Positions 10,301-18,452 are shown, counted from the stretch's first letter. The stretch is 28,051 nt of DNA from Candidatus Atribacteria bacterium (GCA_003513845.1 DOTB01000043.1:1-28051); one strand, 5' to 3'. Program-made: numbers and translations. Notes: generated from the sequence alone by a model not told the origin.

Positions 10301-10459
10301 GCAAGTGTAAAGGTAACTATAGAAGAGATATTGGATAAATACTTGCCAATAAGCTACAGCAAAGATATTTTCCAAGAAAAATGCCAGCAGGTCTATCAGC
10401 ATATCTATGATTCTTACTTCGGTGCTGGGAAGAGTATATATGAAGGCACATTCGCATGA
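7298..10459 (+). CDS. hsdR: Type I restriction enzyme HsdR (nuclease/translocase subunit)
   Basis: The 1053-residue product is of normal HsdR length and supplies ATP-driven translocation and cleavage. The N-terminal PD-(D/E)xK nuclease has D151 and E165-x-K167 in DLIGF...FIELKTA. The helicase domains carry Walker A TQGSGKS (304-310), DEAH (405-408), motif III FTATP (431-435) and motif VI LMQAIARANR (674-683). The C-terminal 350 residues are helical and charged, as expected for the part that docks on HsdMS. GAGGAG precedes ATG 7298, which overlaps the hsdS stop. All key residues are present, so the restriction subunit looks intact even though hsdM is frameshifted, a combination that would matter for the cell if both are true. 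Confidence 0.95.
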   Translation: MSSSYSELELAEIPAIETFQSLGYEYLNCYHEVFNEDPDLATLGRKTSMEVVLIPRLRSALISLNPETLPEIIDQAIEKITMDLSNLNPVMANKEIYNMLVKGINIVVRRDNGELEIENIKVIDFEQPENNDFLLASQFWITGQMYKRRADLIGFVNGLPLIFIELKTAHKKLENAFYQNLSDYKDTIPQLFWFNTFIILSNTSEAKVGTITSEWEHFTEWKKINSEGEQGIVSLDTLIKGVCEKRKFLDILENFILYQNMDGSMIKIMAKNHQFLGVNQAIEKFRELRSKSKENKKLGVFWHTQGSGKSFSMIFFSQKILRKFSGNYTFLIVTDRVALDDQIYKNFLSVGAVTEDEVHAKSCRHLRQLLKEDHRNIFTLIHKFSSDEDNIYPINERDDIIVITDEAHRTQYDTLALNMRKALPNASFIAFTATPLIVGEERTKETFGDYVSIYSYKQSTDDKATVPLYYENRIPEVELDVEKFSEGLEDLLDEAMLDARQEEKLSREFSKEYQIITREDRLEKIAEDIVLHFVSRGYQGKGMVVSIDKPTTVRMYDKVQKYWNRYIESLKKKLEHCEDDFEREMIEKKINYMKETDMAVVVSGEQNEIKKFNKMGLDIQKHRERMNKENLDDKFKDPKNPFRLVFVCAMWLTGFDVASLSTIYLDKPMKNHTLMQAIARANRVFKDKPNGLIVDYIGIFRNLKNALAIYTPGDEAIDYPVVPKEKLIKKLKDIIDQMLNFCHEQNINIQSILDSQGFERVKNLDEAVDKVLISDEVKNQYMSLANEIRKNYKAILPDIQADKFHIYHDLFRAIQEKIYSLNPEVDISEIKGKLENLLDESVGVVDINKEKEKYYKNKIDLSKIDFERIKKKFFEGNKHIEVERLKNAISRKINLLVMLNKSRKDLLEKFQKLIEEYNSGAINIEILFKELIDFAKQLDEEDKRHIREGFTEEELAIFDLLNKPDLSKKEEKQVKQASKELLSKLKQEKLVLEWRKKQQARASVKVTIEEILDKYLPISYSKDIFQEKCQQVYQHIYDSYFGAGKSIYEGTFA

Positions 10460-10532
10460 AAGATAAATAAATTGTTAAAATAAAAGTAATTAGTATTAAA
10501 AAAAGAAATGAATTTTAAGGATGTGTTTATTT

Positions 10533-11468
10533 ATGGTTAAGTTAAAAGATATTTTTATCTGTCACGCAAGTGAAGATAAAGAATCCGTTGTTAAACCATT
10601 ACTGGAGACCTTGGATAAAGAAAGTATTTCTTATTGGTATGATGAGGCTGAAATTAAATGGGGAGAAAGTATCCCTAATAAAATCAATGAAGGTTTGAGA
10701 ATATCTCGTTATGTGATTGTTGTGCTTAGTAATGTTTTCTTATCAAAAAACTGGCCACAAAAAGAATTAACCTCTGCATTAAATATAGAGTCTTCAGCTG
10801 GAGAGGTAAAAGTTCTCCCTTTGATTGTTGGAAATAAGGAAGTTAGGGATAAGATTTTGCTACAATATCCAATTCTTAATGATAAGCGATATATAATTTG
10901 GGAGAAAGATGTTAAAAAAATAGTTGAAGAATTAAAAAGATGTCTTGGAAGGAGCAATAAAAAAATAGAGCATAAAAATTTGGATAATAGCGAATCAAAT
11001 TTAGATATTCCAATACCTAAAATACCTAAAGAATTTTCACAATTAGATAAAGATCGATTTATAAAAAATACTTTCAGTATTGTAAAGCAGTATTTCAGAA
11101 ATGCCTTAAATAAATTAAAGATTCGTTATCAAGAAATAGAATTTGATATTGATGATATAGATAAGTTTAAATTTATTTGTGCAGTTTATAAAAGTGGGGG
11201 GTTGCTTAATAAATGTAAGATTTGGGTTGGTAGCCCAATTTCTGACATTGGAATTTCTTATAGTGAAGGCGATTTCAGTTATGGAAATGATGGTTCATAT
11301 AATGATTGGCTTACTGTGAATGATGATGGATTTAATTTGGGGTTAAAACCATTTGGATTTTCTTCAATGTATATTAAAGAATTTCAAGAGGATAAAATCC
11401 TAACTTCTGAAGAAGCAGCAAAATATTTATGGATTCGTTTTACAAATAATTTATATTGTAAGAGATAA
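10533..11468 (+). CDS. TIR-domain protein with a conserved C-terminal module
   Basis: The 311-residue product begins with a bacterial TIR domain (about 4-140): DIFICHASEDKE, YWYDEAEIKWGESI, YVIVVLSNVFLSKNWPQKEL and VLPLIVG. E78 in WPQKEL is at the position of the catalytic glutamate of NAD-cleaving TIR enzymes. After a polar linker (about 140-165) a second domain (about 170-311) contains KIWVGSPISDIGISYSEGD and an AAKYLWIRF helix. I recall this second half as recurrent in bacterial TIR proteins, but it has no known function to my knowledge. AAGGA at 10517-10521 fits ATG 10533 better than ATG 10521, which directly abuts it. It lies 73 bp after hsdR. The likely role is an antiphage NADase effector, inferred from family and context. 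Confidence 0.82.
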   Translation: MVKLKDIFICHASEDKESVVKPLLETLDKESISYWYDEAEIKWGESIPNKINEGLRISRYVIVVLSNVFLSKNWPQKELTSALNIESSAGEVKVLPLIVGNKEVRDKILLQYPILNDKRYIIWEKDVKKIVEELKRCLGRSNKKIEHKNLDNSESNLDIPIPKIPKEFSQLDKDRFIKNTFSIVKQYFRNALNKLKIRYQEIEFDIDDIDKFKFICAVYKSGGLLNKCKIWVGSPISDIGISYSEGDFSYGNDGSYNDWLTVNDDGFNLGLKPFGFSSMYIKEFQEDKILTSEEAAKYLWIRFTNNLYCKR

Positions 11469-11571
11469 AAAAATATAAATATGATATTTTTTTGAATTAG
11501 AGGAGTCGATTATAAAAATATTTATAGAGGTTATATTAAAATATACTCCTAAATAAGTTAGGAGGTTGATA

Positions 11572-12468
11572 ATGGAAAAATCTAAAATTATTATTATAGA
11601 AAAGACGAAAGGATTACTAGCTGACTCTAAAAATAGAATTACATTAGATGATTTTGTTACAGAACAATTAAAAAAATTTATAAATAAAACTTCTTTGGAA
11701 AAATTTCCAGTTCAGGATACAAATACACAAAAAGATGAATTTTTAGATCGATTACAAAGATATGAAGAAATTTTAAAAGACTTTCAGAAAATTGTTATAC
11801 TTCTTGCTCGATGGGGTAATAATGAACAACTGTTATTACTTAAAAAGATATTTACACGTTTAGCGGAAATAGAAAACGGGTCATATGGATCAAGTCTTTG
11901 GGCTAACCTTAGGTGGTATCCCATTCAAGTTCTTATGTATTCATCAGGCATCGCTGCTTTATCTGTTGAAAATTATTATGCGTTAAAAATAACATTAACA
12001 ACTTCTGCTAATATCCCAACTTCTTCAATAAAGAATGAATATTTTCCAATTATAGTTTCCGCAAATGAAAATCTTGTTAGTATAAACGAAGAGTTTAAAT
12101 GGATACCTGGACAAGAACAAAAATATGTTCCACGAAGCGAACATCTCTTTGAAATTTTAGAACCATTATTTCAGGAAATTCTATTTGTGGGTAGGGATTA
12201 TGAGCGATTTTTTGATGATTTTGAAGTATACAATGCTCTCGTTTATACTGATTTTACAAAAAGTGAATATTACCCCATAGGTAGATTTGGATACAAGTAC
12301 AGGCAGGAGAGAAAAAATGGACCAATTAATAGGTTGGCAGAAGAAGCCAAGAAAAGAAAAGACAAATGGCCTCCATTGCAATTAGGAATGTTTGATGGTT
12401 CACTAGAAAGATTTATTAAACTTTCTGAAGGTCTAAAAAATAGGATTAACGAACTTCCGTGGATATAA
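11572..12468 (+). CDS. Conserved protein of unknown function next to the TIR gene
   Basis: The 298-residue product has no signal peptide and no membrane segment. Residues about 1-60 are basic and helical. A predicted helical region (about 60-100) leads to a segment with SLWANLRWYPIQVLMYSSGI, and the C-terminal third has YYPIGRFGYKYR, KWPPLQLGMFDGSLERF and LPWI. I recall a similar C-terminal pattern in other uncharacterised bacterial proteins, but I cannot name the family or a catalytic site. AGGAGG (11560-11565) supports ATG 11572 over TTG 11566. It follows the TIR gene after 103 bp with no clear promoter between them, so the two could be one transcript and one defence module. Confidence 0.6.
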   Translation: MEKSKIIIIEKTKGLLADSKNRITLDDFVTEQLKKFINKTSLEKFPVQDTNTQKDEFLDRLQRYEEILKDFQKIVILLARWGNNEQLLLLKKIFTRLAEIENGSYGSSLWANLRWYPIQVLMYSSGIAALSVENYYALKITLTTSANIPTSSIKNEYFPIIVSANENLVSINEEFKWIPGQEQKYVPRSEHLFEILEPLFQEILFVGRDYERFFDDFEVYNALVYTDFTKSEYYPIGRFGYKYRQERKNGPINRLAEEAKKRKDKWPPLQLGMFDGSLERFIKLSEGLKNRINELPWI

Positions 12469-12487
12469 GTTATATAACTAAAACTAA

Positions 12488-12503
12488 AAGGAATAGTTTC
12501 CTT
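12488..12503 (+). terminator. Possible weak hairpin after the TIR-locus gene pair
   Basis: AAGGAA-TAGT-TTCCTT forms a 6-bp stem 19 bp after the stop of the preceding gene and is followed by an AT-rich tract. There is no clean T run, so a terminator function is only a guess. Confidence 0.25.
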
Positions 12504-12597
12504 AATTATATTTATGTGTACCATTTTCGAGTACTGTTTACACTTTAGGTAAAAAAGATTTATAGGTTTTATAAATATACAGGGTAAAGTTCTATGA

Positions 12598-13008
12598 ACT
12601 CACTTAAAAAAGAAAGATTGGATAAGAAGGAATTTTAATCTGAATTTCTTTATCAATATTAATATTCAGAATTATATGGACAAATTACAAAACCAAATAA
12701 CATAAAAAGAATTAGAAGCATTAAAAGATTTATAGAACCATGGCATAAAAAATCTGATAAAAATTGTAGAAATAAAAAGTGAAGAAGATCAGGAAGAAGC
12801 AACCAGAGCAAAAGAAAAAATGAGCAAAAGAACATTTTAAAAGGTTAAATATGTGACTTAGAAAAACCAATCCGATTGGTTTAATTAATGAAGAAGCTGA
12901 TTTTAGAGATGATATTTATATCTACTATACTTTTGATTTAATTTACTACATCCCAGTGACTATGAAATTTAGTTTAACAATTTGGAAAAGGTGTTGTTAA
13001 ATAGATAA
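12598..13008 (+). pseudogene. C-terminal fossil of a restriction-type DEAD/DEAH helicase (type III Res-like)
   Basis: Read across frames with several stops, this stretch gives LKKKDWIRRNFNLNFF, then MDKLQNQIT, then KELEALKDL, a TAG, and GIKNLIKIVEIKSEEDQ leading to RAKEK. A frame change gives KEHFKRLN, and after a TGA, LRKTNPIGLINEEADFRDD. The pattern EIKS-(x)n-NRAK/TRAK-(x)n-AKEHFxxLN is what I associate with the end of type III-like restriction helicase (Res) subunits. At least three in-frame stops and two frame changes are needed, and no helicase motifs remain upstream. It is clearly decayed. The exact parent family is less certain than the fact of decay. Confidence 0.5.
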
Positions 13009-13050
13009 ATTGTAAAGACATTATGAAAATTTGGTGATGGAGGTAGTTCA

Positions 13051-13598
13051 ATGTCAGATCAAGAAATTAGTAAAAAAAGGATGAAGAAAATGACCTAGAA
13101 CTATTTAGTAGGGAATATAAACAAATTACTGGTTTATCGTTTAATGTCATTGATGCAGCTGAGCGCCCTGATTTTATTGTGTACCGTAGTGATGGCGTGA
13201 AATTAGGTATTGAGCTTACTAAAATAATGCGTGATCCAAATTCTGCTTTTTGGGCTCGTGTTCTCAATCGTGAAGAACAAGCTGAGCCTTTGGAGAGTGC
13301 TTTGAATCTGCAAGAATTAATTTACGATAAGGATAAAAAACTTTCTAAACCTAATTGGCAGTTTCCAGATAAAACTATACTACTACTTCAATTAATGGAC
13401 TCTCCAATAGACCATGTAGTGTCACTATTAGACAATGAGATAATCAAAGAAATAAATGAAACTGGATTTTTAGAAATATGGATAGGTGATTATTCTATTT
13501 TAGAGGCTTATGGAACAATTCAATTGTATTGTATTAAACCTAAAAAATTGCAAGGGCTCCATGACCATATTAACACCGGAAAGAAGCCATTCGGTTAA
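13051..13598 (+). pseudogene. PD-(D/E)xK-like protein interrupted by a frameshift in a poly-A run
   Basis: A good start is present: GGAGG (13039-13043) seven bases before ATG 13051. That frame reads MSDQEISKKR and stops at TAG after 15 codons. Adding one A to the A7 run at 13072-13078 joins it to a frame that continues to 13598 and gives about 182 residues. The main frame includes EYKQITGLSFNVIDAAERPD, FIVYRSDGVKLGIELTKI and LEIWIGDYSILEAYGTIQLY. PDFIVY followed by GIELT resembles the D...E-x-(K/T) core of restriction-endonuclease-like folds, but I cannot name the family. If the run is really A7, only a short product from GTG 13179 could be made. It sits among other broken defence genes. Confidence 0.6.
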
Positions 13599-13628
13599 TT
13601 CATTATGGATTTTGGGAGAGAAATAAAA

Positions 13629-13970
13629 ATGTATATATCTAAAATTCAGATAAGTAATTTTAGGGGATTTAAAGATCCAGTTATTGTTGAATTTCATGAG
13701 GGAATAAATATAATAATAGGTGCTAATAACAGTGGAAAATATAACTTAATAAAAGCACTATCTCTTATTTTTAGTGATAAAAATAAGAGGCTGACTACAG
13801 ATGATTTTAATAAACAAATAACAATTCAGGAATTAAGAGATAGGACTCCAAAAGTTCAAATATCAGCCTTTTTTAAAGAAGGAAGGCTAGGGTTCATGTC
13901 TCAACATTTGACATTATTATTAAGAAATGTCAAATATGATTATAATAAACCAAGAGGCCTAAACCAATAG
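13629..13970 (+). pseudogene. Truncated OLD/RecF-like AAA ATPase, N-terminal fragment
   Basis: ATG 13629 opens with MYISKIQISNFRGFKDPVIV and has GANNSGKYNLIKAL near residues 38-51. This is the start of OLD-family or RecF-like ABC-type ATPases, which normally run for several hundred residues with ABC-signature and nuclease (Toprim) domains. The frame stops after 113 residues and the last 30 do not look like the family. The Walker A threonine is replaced by tyrosine (GKY instead of GKS/T), which would impair nucleotide binding. GGGAGAG at 13614-13620 is a suitable ribosome site. It starts 30 bp after the preceding broken gene, so the two may once have been a nuclease/ATPase pair. Confidence 0.75.
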
Positions 13971-14051
13971 ATAACCTGCAGTTTTGTGTGACATTGAAGG
14001 CACATTAGATTAATAAAAAAGTAAAAATTAAAATTAAAGGAGTTTATAAAA

Positions 14052-15002
14052 ATGAAAAGAAAATATTTTGTTTTAATTTTAATTCTTATAATTACACTTT
14101 GGTTAATAGGATGTGCAAAAACAAAGCTTGACACTGTTAAAAATCCAGAATTATCTCACATAAAATTTGAAAAGATATTAATTGTTGCGCCATTTACTGA
14201 TATTGGACTCAGAAGGCAGACTGAAAATGTTTTTGTTTCAAAGTTTGCTTCTGCTGATATGACTGCGGTCTCTAGTCTAGAATTAATTCCACCGATAAAA
14301 GAATATACTGATCAGGAATTACTCAATATATTAGATCAAAACAGAATAGATGGAATTCTGACAGTTGCTTTAAAGGATTTTTGGACTACGAAATCATATG
14401 TACCCAGAAGTTCTTCAACCCATGGTAGTGCAAGTTTATACGGAAATTCTCTTTACTATAGAAGTTATACACAAGAGTATGGGGGATATTATGTTTCTAA
14501 GCCTCATGTTAGTTTTGAAACTCGCCTATTTGATAGGCAATCAGGACAAGTTGCATGGCTTGTATCGTCAACTACAAGTGGTAATGCATTTGCGGATTAT
14601 GGGAATTTAGCTAATTCACTTGCAAAAAAAATAGTTGCTGAACTAAAAAAAGAAAAAATGCTCGTACTTAATTCGACAGAAATACAAGAAAAAAGTACTT
14701 TATCTAAAAGTGAAGTACCACCGACAGAGAAATATATTAACCAACTTCCTATTGCGAAATTTGTTGCTGACCCAAGAACTGGAGAAGCGCCTTTAGAGGT
14801 TTTCTTTGATGCCTCAGAATCTTATGACCCTGATGGAAGAATTGAAACTTACCAGTGGGATTTTAAAGACGGGAACAAAGATGCTGGGAAGATTGTAAAA
14901 CATACTTTTTATTCAAGTGGTACTTATAACGTTGAGCTTGCAATAATAGATAATGAAGGCGCAAAGACTACTATAACAAGAATAATTATTGTTCGGTCAT
15001 AA
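14052..15002 (+). CDS. Lipoprotein with a C-terminal PKD domain
   Basis: The 316-residue product has a lipoprotein signal: MKRKY, a hydrophobic stretch and the lipobox LIGC with C21 as the lipidated cysteine. Residues about 35-215 form a domain with KILIVAPFTDIGLRRQTENV, DQNRIDGILTVALKDFW, SFETRLFDRQSGQVAWL and a closing ANSLAKKIVAELKK. This recalls small outer-membrane lipoproteins with a DUF4136-like fold; that match is tentative. Residues about 230-316 are a PKD domain, with FDASESYDPDGRIETYQWDF and HTFYSSGTYNVELAI. AAAGGAG (14036-14042) precedes the ATG. It is anchored in the envelope, with PKD as a likely adhesive or spacer module. It is followed after 68 bp by another exported protein. 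Confidence 0.8.
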   Translation: MKRKYFVLILILIITLWLIGCAKTKLDTVKNPELSHIKFEKILIVAPFTDIGLRRQTENVFVSKFASADMTAVSSLELIPPIKEYTDQELLNILDQNRIDGILTVALKDFWTTKSYVPRSSSTHGSASLYGNSLYYRSYTQEYGGYYVSKPHVSFETRLFDRQSGQVAWLVSSTTSGNAFADYGNLANSLAKKIVAELKKEKMLVLNSTEIQEKSTLSKSEVPPTEKYINQLPIAKFVADPRTGEAPLEVFFDASESYDPDGRIETYQWDFKDGNKDAGKIVKHTFYSSGTYNVELAIIDNEGAKTTITRIIIVRS

Positions 15003-15070
15003 TATGATAAAAAGTAATTTTTATAATGAATAATAAATTTTACAATTCTTGTTATTTAGGGGGTGTTTTG

Positions 15071-16330
15071 GTGGCAAATTTAAAGAAGGTTGTATTTTTT
15101 TTGGTAGTATATATTTTATTGGGATCTCTGTATCTGAATATTTTTGCACAAGATTCAAAAATATATATAGAAAATAAGCCTATTGATTTTATTTCTACTA
15201 ATGAAGATATTACATATAAAGAATGGCTGGAAAAATATATAAACAAGAGAGAAGCAAAACATACTGAAGACCACTTTCCTAAACTTAAAATAATAATCGG
15301 AGATATCAAGGGTAATTTTATTGAATATGATCCTGTTTCTGGTAGAAGAGAAACTTCACTCTTTTTTAATAGAATCAAAAATATTCGAAACCAGGGAGAT
15401 CTTAAAGGTATATTTATTGATAATGGTAAAATATATGCGGTAGTTGAGAAAAGAAAGATTGACTTCCACAATTTCCCGGAAGATATTTATATAATTCTAC
15501 GAGGTATTTACCAAAGTGAAGATTTTTGTATTTGGCAGACCATTGACCCTCCTCCCAATCAAGCAGACTGGGACAAATATGGAATTGTATATTATGGTGG
15601 TGATGTAGAAGACACTCACGTGGGCATGGTAATGTTCGAAGCAGATCGTGTTATGAAATGTTTGTCTATGGGCTATGATAATAGGACAGGTAAAAAGATT
15701 ACAGAGGTAAGAGGGCTAAAAACAGAATGGGATTATTATAAACCAGATGATCTTAGAGAAGGAGAGGTAGAGTGGCATCGTTTTTGGTACACAACACAAA
15801 ATACTATAGTTCAATACGATCCTCAAGAAAAAGCAGTTTTACTCAAAGATCTCCCTCTTACCATCGAAACAGAAAGAATGGAAATGATTAATGATAAATT
15901 AGAAAGCACTTTTGATCCAGATTACAATTCCTCTTCTTATAAATGGACTCAATTTTTTCAGACTAATTTAGATTATTTGTCTACATATTATCCGGTCTTA
16001 TATGAAATTCAAGAATTAGCCAGATGGACTGCGTTGTTCACAGCTCTTTATGAAACTGGTTTTGTAGTTGATGAAATTGAGATAGATTACTTAAATTTCC
16101 CTTATACTAAAACACCCCTAAAGACACCTGTAATTAATGTTGTACAAGAAACAACTAGCAAAAATGTATCTGAAAGTTATATAGAAACTTTCATTCATCA
16201 GACTATATTAACTGGCGGGGTAGGTTTAGAACAAGTAATATTGCAAAAAAGTGATTTAAGTGATTTTAAGAACGAATGGTTAAATAAGTATAAAGTCGGA
16301 GAACAATTGGTCGAATGTATCATGGAATAA
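15071..16330 (+). CDS. Secreted protein of unknown function (DUF1598-like motif)
   Basis: The preferred start is GTG 15071, with AGGGGG at 15058-15063 as ribosome site, which puts a normal signal peptide (VANLKKVVFFLVVYILLGSL...FAQD) at the N-terminus. ATG 15026 would add 15 residues before it. The mature part (about 28-419) has IIIGDIKGNFIEYDPVSGRR, a domain with YIILRGIYQSEDFCIWQTID, and a motif GMVMFEADRVMKCLSMGYDN (186-205). The last resembles the EAD-x-x-MK motif I associate with DUF1598 proteins, though I cannot confirm the assignment. No enzyme motif is seen. It probably forms a two-gene unit with the lipoprotein upstream and acts in the periplasm or at the cell surface. Confidence 0.65.
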   Translation: MANLKKVVFFLVVYILLGSLYLNIFAQDSKIYIENKPIDFISTNEDITYKEWLEKYINKREAKHTEDHFPKLKIIIGDIKGNFIEYDPVSGRRETSLFFNRIKNIRNQGDLKGIFIDNGKIYAVVEKRKIDFHNFPEDIYIILRGIYQSEDFCIWQTIDPPPNQADWDKYGIVYYGGDVEDTHVGMVMFEADRVMKCLSMGYDNRTGKKITEVRGLKTEWDYYKPDDLREGEVEWHRFWYTTQNTIVQYDPQEKAVLLKDLPLTIETERMEMINDKLESTFDPDYNSSSYKWTQFFQTNLDYLSTYYPVLYEIQELARWTALFTALYETGFVVDEIEIDYLNFPYTKTPLKTPVINVVQETTSKNVSESYIETFIHQTILTGGVGLEQVILQKSDLSDFKNEWLNKYKVGEQLVECIME

Positions 16331-16540
16331 AATAACTTATAAGTTTCAGAAATTATACTAAGGGAAATCATTAGAATTTTGGATAAATATATTCAAGTTA
16401 ATATAAAATTGAAAGCTTGAGATCATTACTTGAAATATAAGTTATACAAACATAAATAGTTATAATTATATTTCATTTTCATATGAAAAGTAATTAGAAA
16501 ATTTAGGCATTTTATTATTTTATTAAAAAGGAGTTTAATT

Positions 16541-17455
16541 ATGATTCCAGATTTTCAAAGTATTATGCTTCCTTTACTAAAAATAACAAAAGATAAAAAA
16601 GAACATACTCTATCAGAAGTAAGAGATTTGTTAGCCGAGCATTTTAATTTAACCAAAGAGGAAAGGTCAAAGCTTTTATCTAAAAGTAAGCAGCTTGTAT
16701 TTAGTAACAAAGTTGGATGGGCTAGAACATATTTAAAAAAAGCTGGTCTTTTGGAATATACTCCAAAAGGACATTTTAGAATTACAAATAGAGGGATAGA
16801 AGTATTGAAGGAAAATCCTCCAAAAATAGATGTAAGATATTTAAAACAATTTCCGGAACTTCTTGAATTTATAAAACCAACAAAGAAGAAAAAGAAAATT
16901 GCAGATAAGGATATTGAGAGAATGCTCGAGGAAAAAACACCTGAGGATCTATTAGAGATTGGTTATGAAAAATATCAAGAGAAATTATTTTCTGATTTAT
17001 TAGAAAAAATGAAGCAATGTTCTTCGGAATTCTTTGAACGATTAGTAGTGGAATTAATAGTAAAAATGGGTTATGGTGGTTCATTTGAGGATGCTGGGGA
17101 AGCAATCGGAAAGAGTGGAGATGAAGGTATTGATGGAATTATTAAAGAGGATAAACTTGGATTGGATGTTATTTATTTACAGGCAAAGAAGTGGTCTGGC
17201 CCAGTGGGTAGTCCGGAAATACAAAAATTTGCAGGAGCACTATTAGGCAAAAAAGCCAAAAAGGGTATCTTTATAACTACTTCTAAATTCTCTAATGGAG
17301 CAATCGAGTATGCCAAGAATGTTGAAAATAAAATAATTTTAATTGATGGTGAACAATTAACCAAGTATATGGTGGAGAATAATATTGGTGTATCAGAAAT
17401 TGCTTCTTATAACATCAAGAAAATTGATTTGGATTATTTTATTGAAGAGCAATAA
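16541..17455 (+). CDS. mrr: Mrr-type restriction endonuclease
   Basis: The 304-residue product has the length and layout of Mrr, a type IV enzyme that cuts modified DNA. An N-terminal winged-helix domain (about 5-90) contains LPLLKITKDKKEHTLSEVRD and GLLEYTPKGHFRITNRGIEV. A lysine-rich linker (about 112-130) leads to the catalytic domain (about 163-285) of the PD-(D/E)xK superfamily: FFERLVVELIVKMGYGG, D198 in DEGIDGII, and Q214-A-K216 in YLQAKKW. All catalytic positions are present, so it looks functional. AAGGAG precedes the ATG. It stands alone, with 210 bp of AT-rich DNA upstream and transposon fossils downstream. Confidence 0.94.
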   Translation: MIPDFQSIMLPLLKITKDKKEHTLSEVRDLLAEHFNLTKEERSKLLSKSKQLVFSNKVGWARTYLKKAGLLEYTPKGHFRITNRGIEVLKENPPKIDVRYLKQFPELLEFIKPTKKKKKIADKDIERMLEEKTPEDLLEIGYEKYQEKLFSDLLEKMKQCSSEFFERLVVELIVKMGYGGSFEDAGEAIGKSGDEGIDGIIKEDKLGLDVIYLQAKKWSGPVGSPEIQKFAGALLGKKAKKGIFITTSKFSNGAIEYAKNVENKIILIDGEQLTKYMVENNIGVSEIASYNIKKIDLDYFIEEQ

Positions 17456-17625
17456 ATTTCAATCTATCAGCAGTAAATCTTTAAGAGATAGTTAGTGGCA
17501 GTATTATTAATTTCTGAAGAGAAAAGAATATGTGGGAGTTGTTTCCTGAAAATGTAAGAGGACAAAAAAGGAAAAATTTATTTGGGATCATTTTTAAACA
17601 TTCCCTTTTGCCATTTTGTTAAATT

Positions 17626-18095
17626 AAATAGGGGCAGACACCTATTTTGACAAGTTTTCTAATAACTGGGGAAGAGGAAACTTGACTACTGTCAATCATT
17701 CGGGAGATAGTGATTCTAACGAGTCAATCACTGGGGCTATTCTGTAAAAAGACAAGGGGACATTTCATCTGTCACATTTTAATAAACAAGATGCATTACT
17801 AGCTCAATAATTTTGTAATTTTTTTTCGGAAGGAGAAGAAGGTCTTAAAATATAAAAAAAGTTGTATTATTTTTGCTACATGACTAGGCAACTACGAATA
17901 TATTTTTCAGGAGCAATTTATTACATCAATTCCAGTAGAAATACTATACAGATACCCTTTCTTTATATTAAAGAAAATGGATGGTGTAAAGAGTGATATT
18001 TTAAGACCTGCCCCTATACACAAACTCCTAAAAAAGAAGTATGAGATGTTGTTTTGTCATTCGTTTTAAAATAAATAGGTGTCTGTCCCTATTTT
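17626..18095. mobile_element. Decayed RAYT element bounded by inverted repeats
   Basis: The left end AAATAGGGGCAGACACCTAT (17626-17648 with its TTT) and right end AAATAGGTGTCTGTCCCTAT (18073-18095) are inverted copies; 20 of 21 core bases match. Each end also contains a nearly self-complementary AATAGG...CCTATT pair. The 470-bp interval holds only the first part of a transposase frame (separate entry), so it is a deletion derivative. GGGACAGACACCTATTT ends of this type are typical of REP-associated tyrosine transposase loci. Another copy of the end lies at 597-618. Within the element, GGGGACATTTCATCTGTCAC near 17757-17776 may be the scar of another element. Confidence 0.7.
17880..17996 (+). 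pseudogene. RAYT (TnpA_REP) transposase, N-terminal remnant
   Basis: ATG 17880 opens with MTRQLRIYFSGAIYYINSSR and N. This matches the standard opening of REP-associated tyrosine transposases of the Y1 family (consensus of the type PRxLRIxFPGAxYHVTSRGN). The His-x-His and Tyr catalytic motifs should follow within about 150 residues, but the frame stops at TGA 17994-17996 after 38 codons and nothing similar continues before the right end. It lies inside the 17626-18095 inverted-repeat element, as expected for a remnant of that element's own transposase. Confidence 0.7.
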
Positions 18096-18452
18096 ATATT
18101 TTATTTTTATACAAATTTCAAAGGTAAACCATGAAAGAATTAGAGAGTTGTTAGAAAAGTTATCCCTGTAAGAGTCACCGGTATTATGTGGGAAGTATAA
18201 AAAATTGTGGCAAGGAAACAACAATGTGCGATTTTGAGGATATATGGGGGTTGTTAAATAATCACGAAAACATATAAATTATTTACAAAAAATCCTATAA
18301 AAGCAATAGAGGATATTATTCTCCTCAAAGCTATTCCTTTTGCCTTAAAAGAAATTGTTAATGATTTAAGCAAAAATAATTCACCCATTAATTGGCAAAG
18401 ATTATCGTATTTATTTCCAGTTCCAGTATTAGCTTCAAGGGGTTTACGGATA

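Noticed and set aside
10521..10532. ATG 10521 as start of the TIR gene
   Set aside because: AAGG directly abuts this ATG, leaving no spacing; ATG 10533 is correctly spaced and begins just before the conserved TIR strand.
15052..15471. 139-codon minus-strand frame opposite the secreted protein
   Set aside because: It is a frame shadow of a well-formed + strand gene with signal peptide and ribosome site; its translation is low-complexity and has no family resemblance.
17530..17622. 30-codon frame starting MWELFPENVRGQKRK downstream of mrr
   Set aside because: It is short, without a ribosome site and without a recognised family; more likely chance or fossil.
18123..18240. Short protein-like stretches (VNHERIRELLEKLSL, then ESPVLCGKYKKLWQGN) upstream of the start-less gene
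   Set aside because: They share a frame but are broken by a stop and have no recognisable family. They may be a gene fossil but cannot be named.
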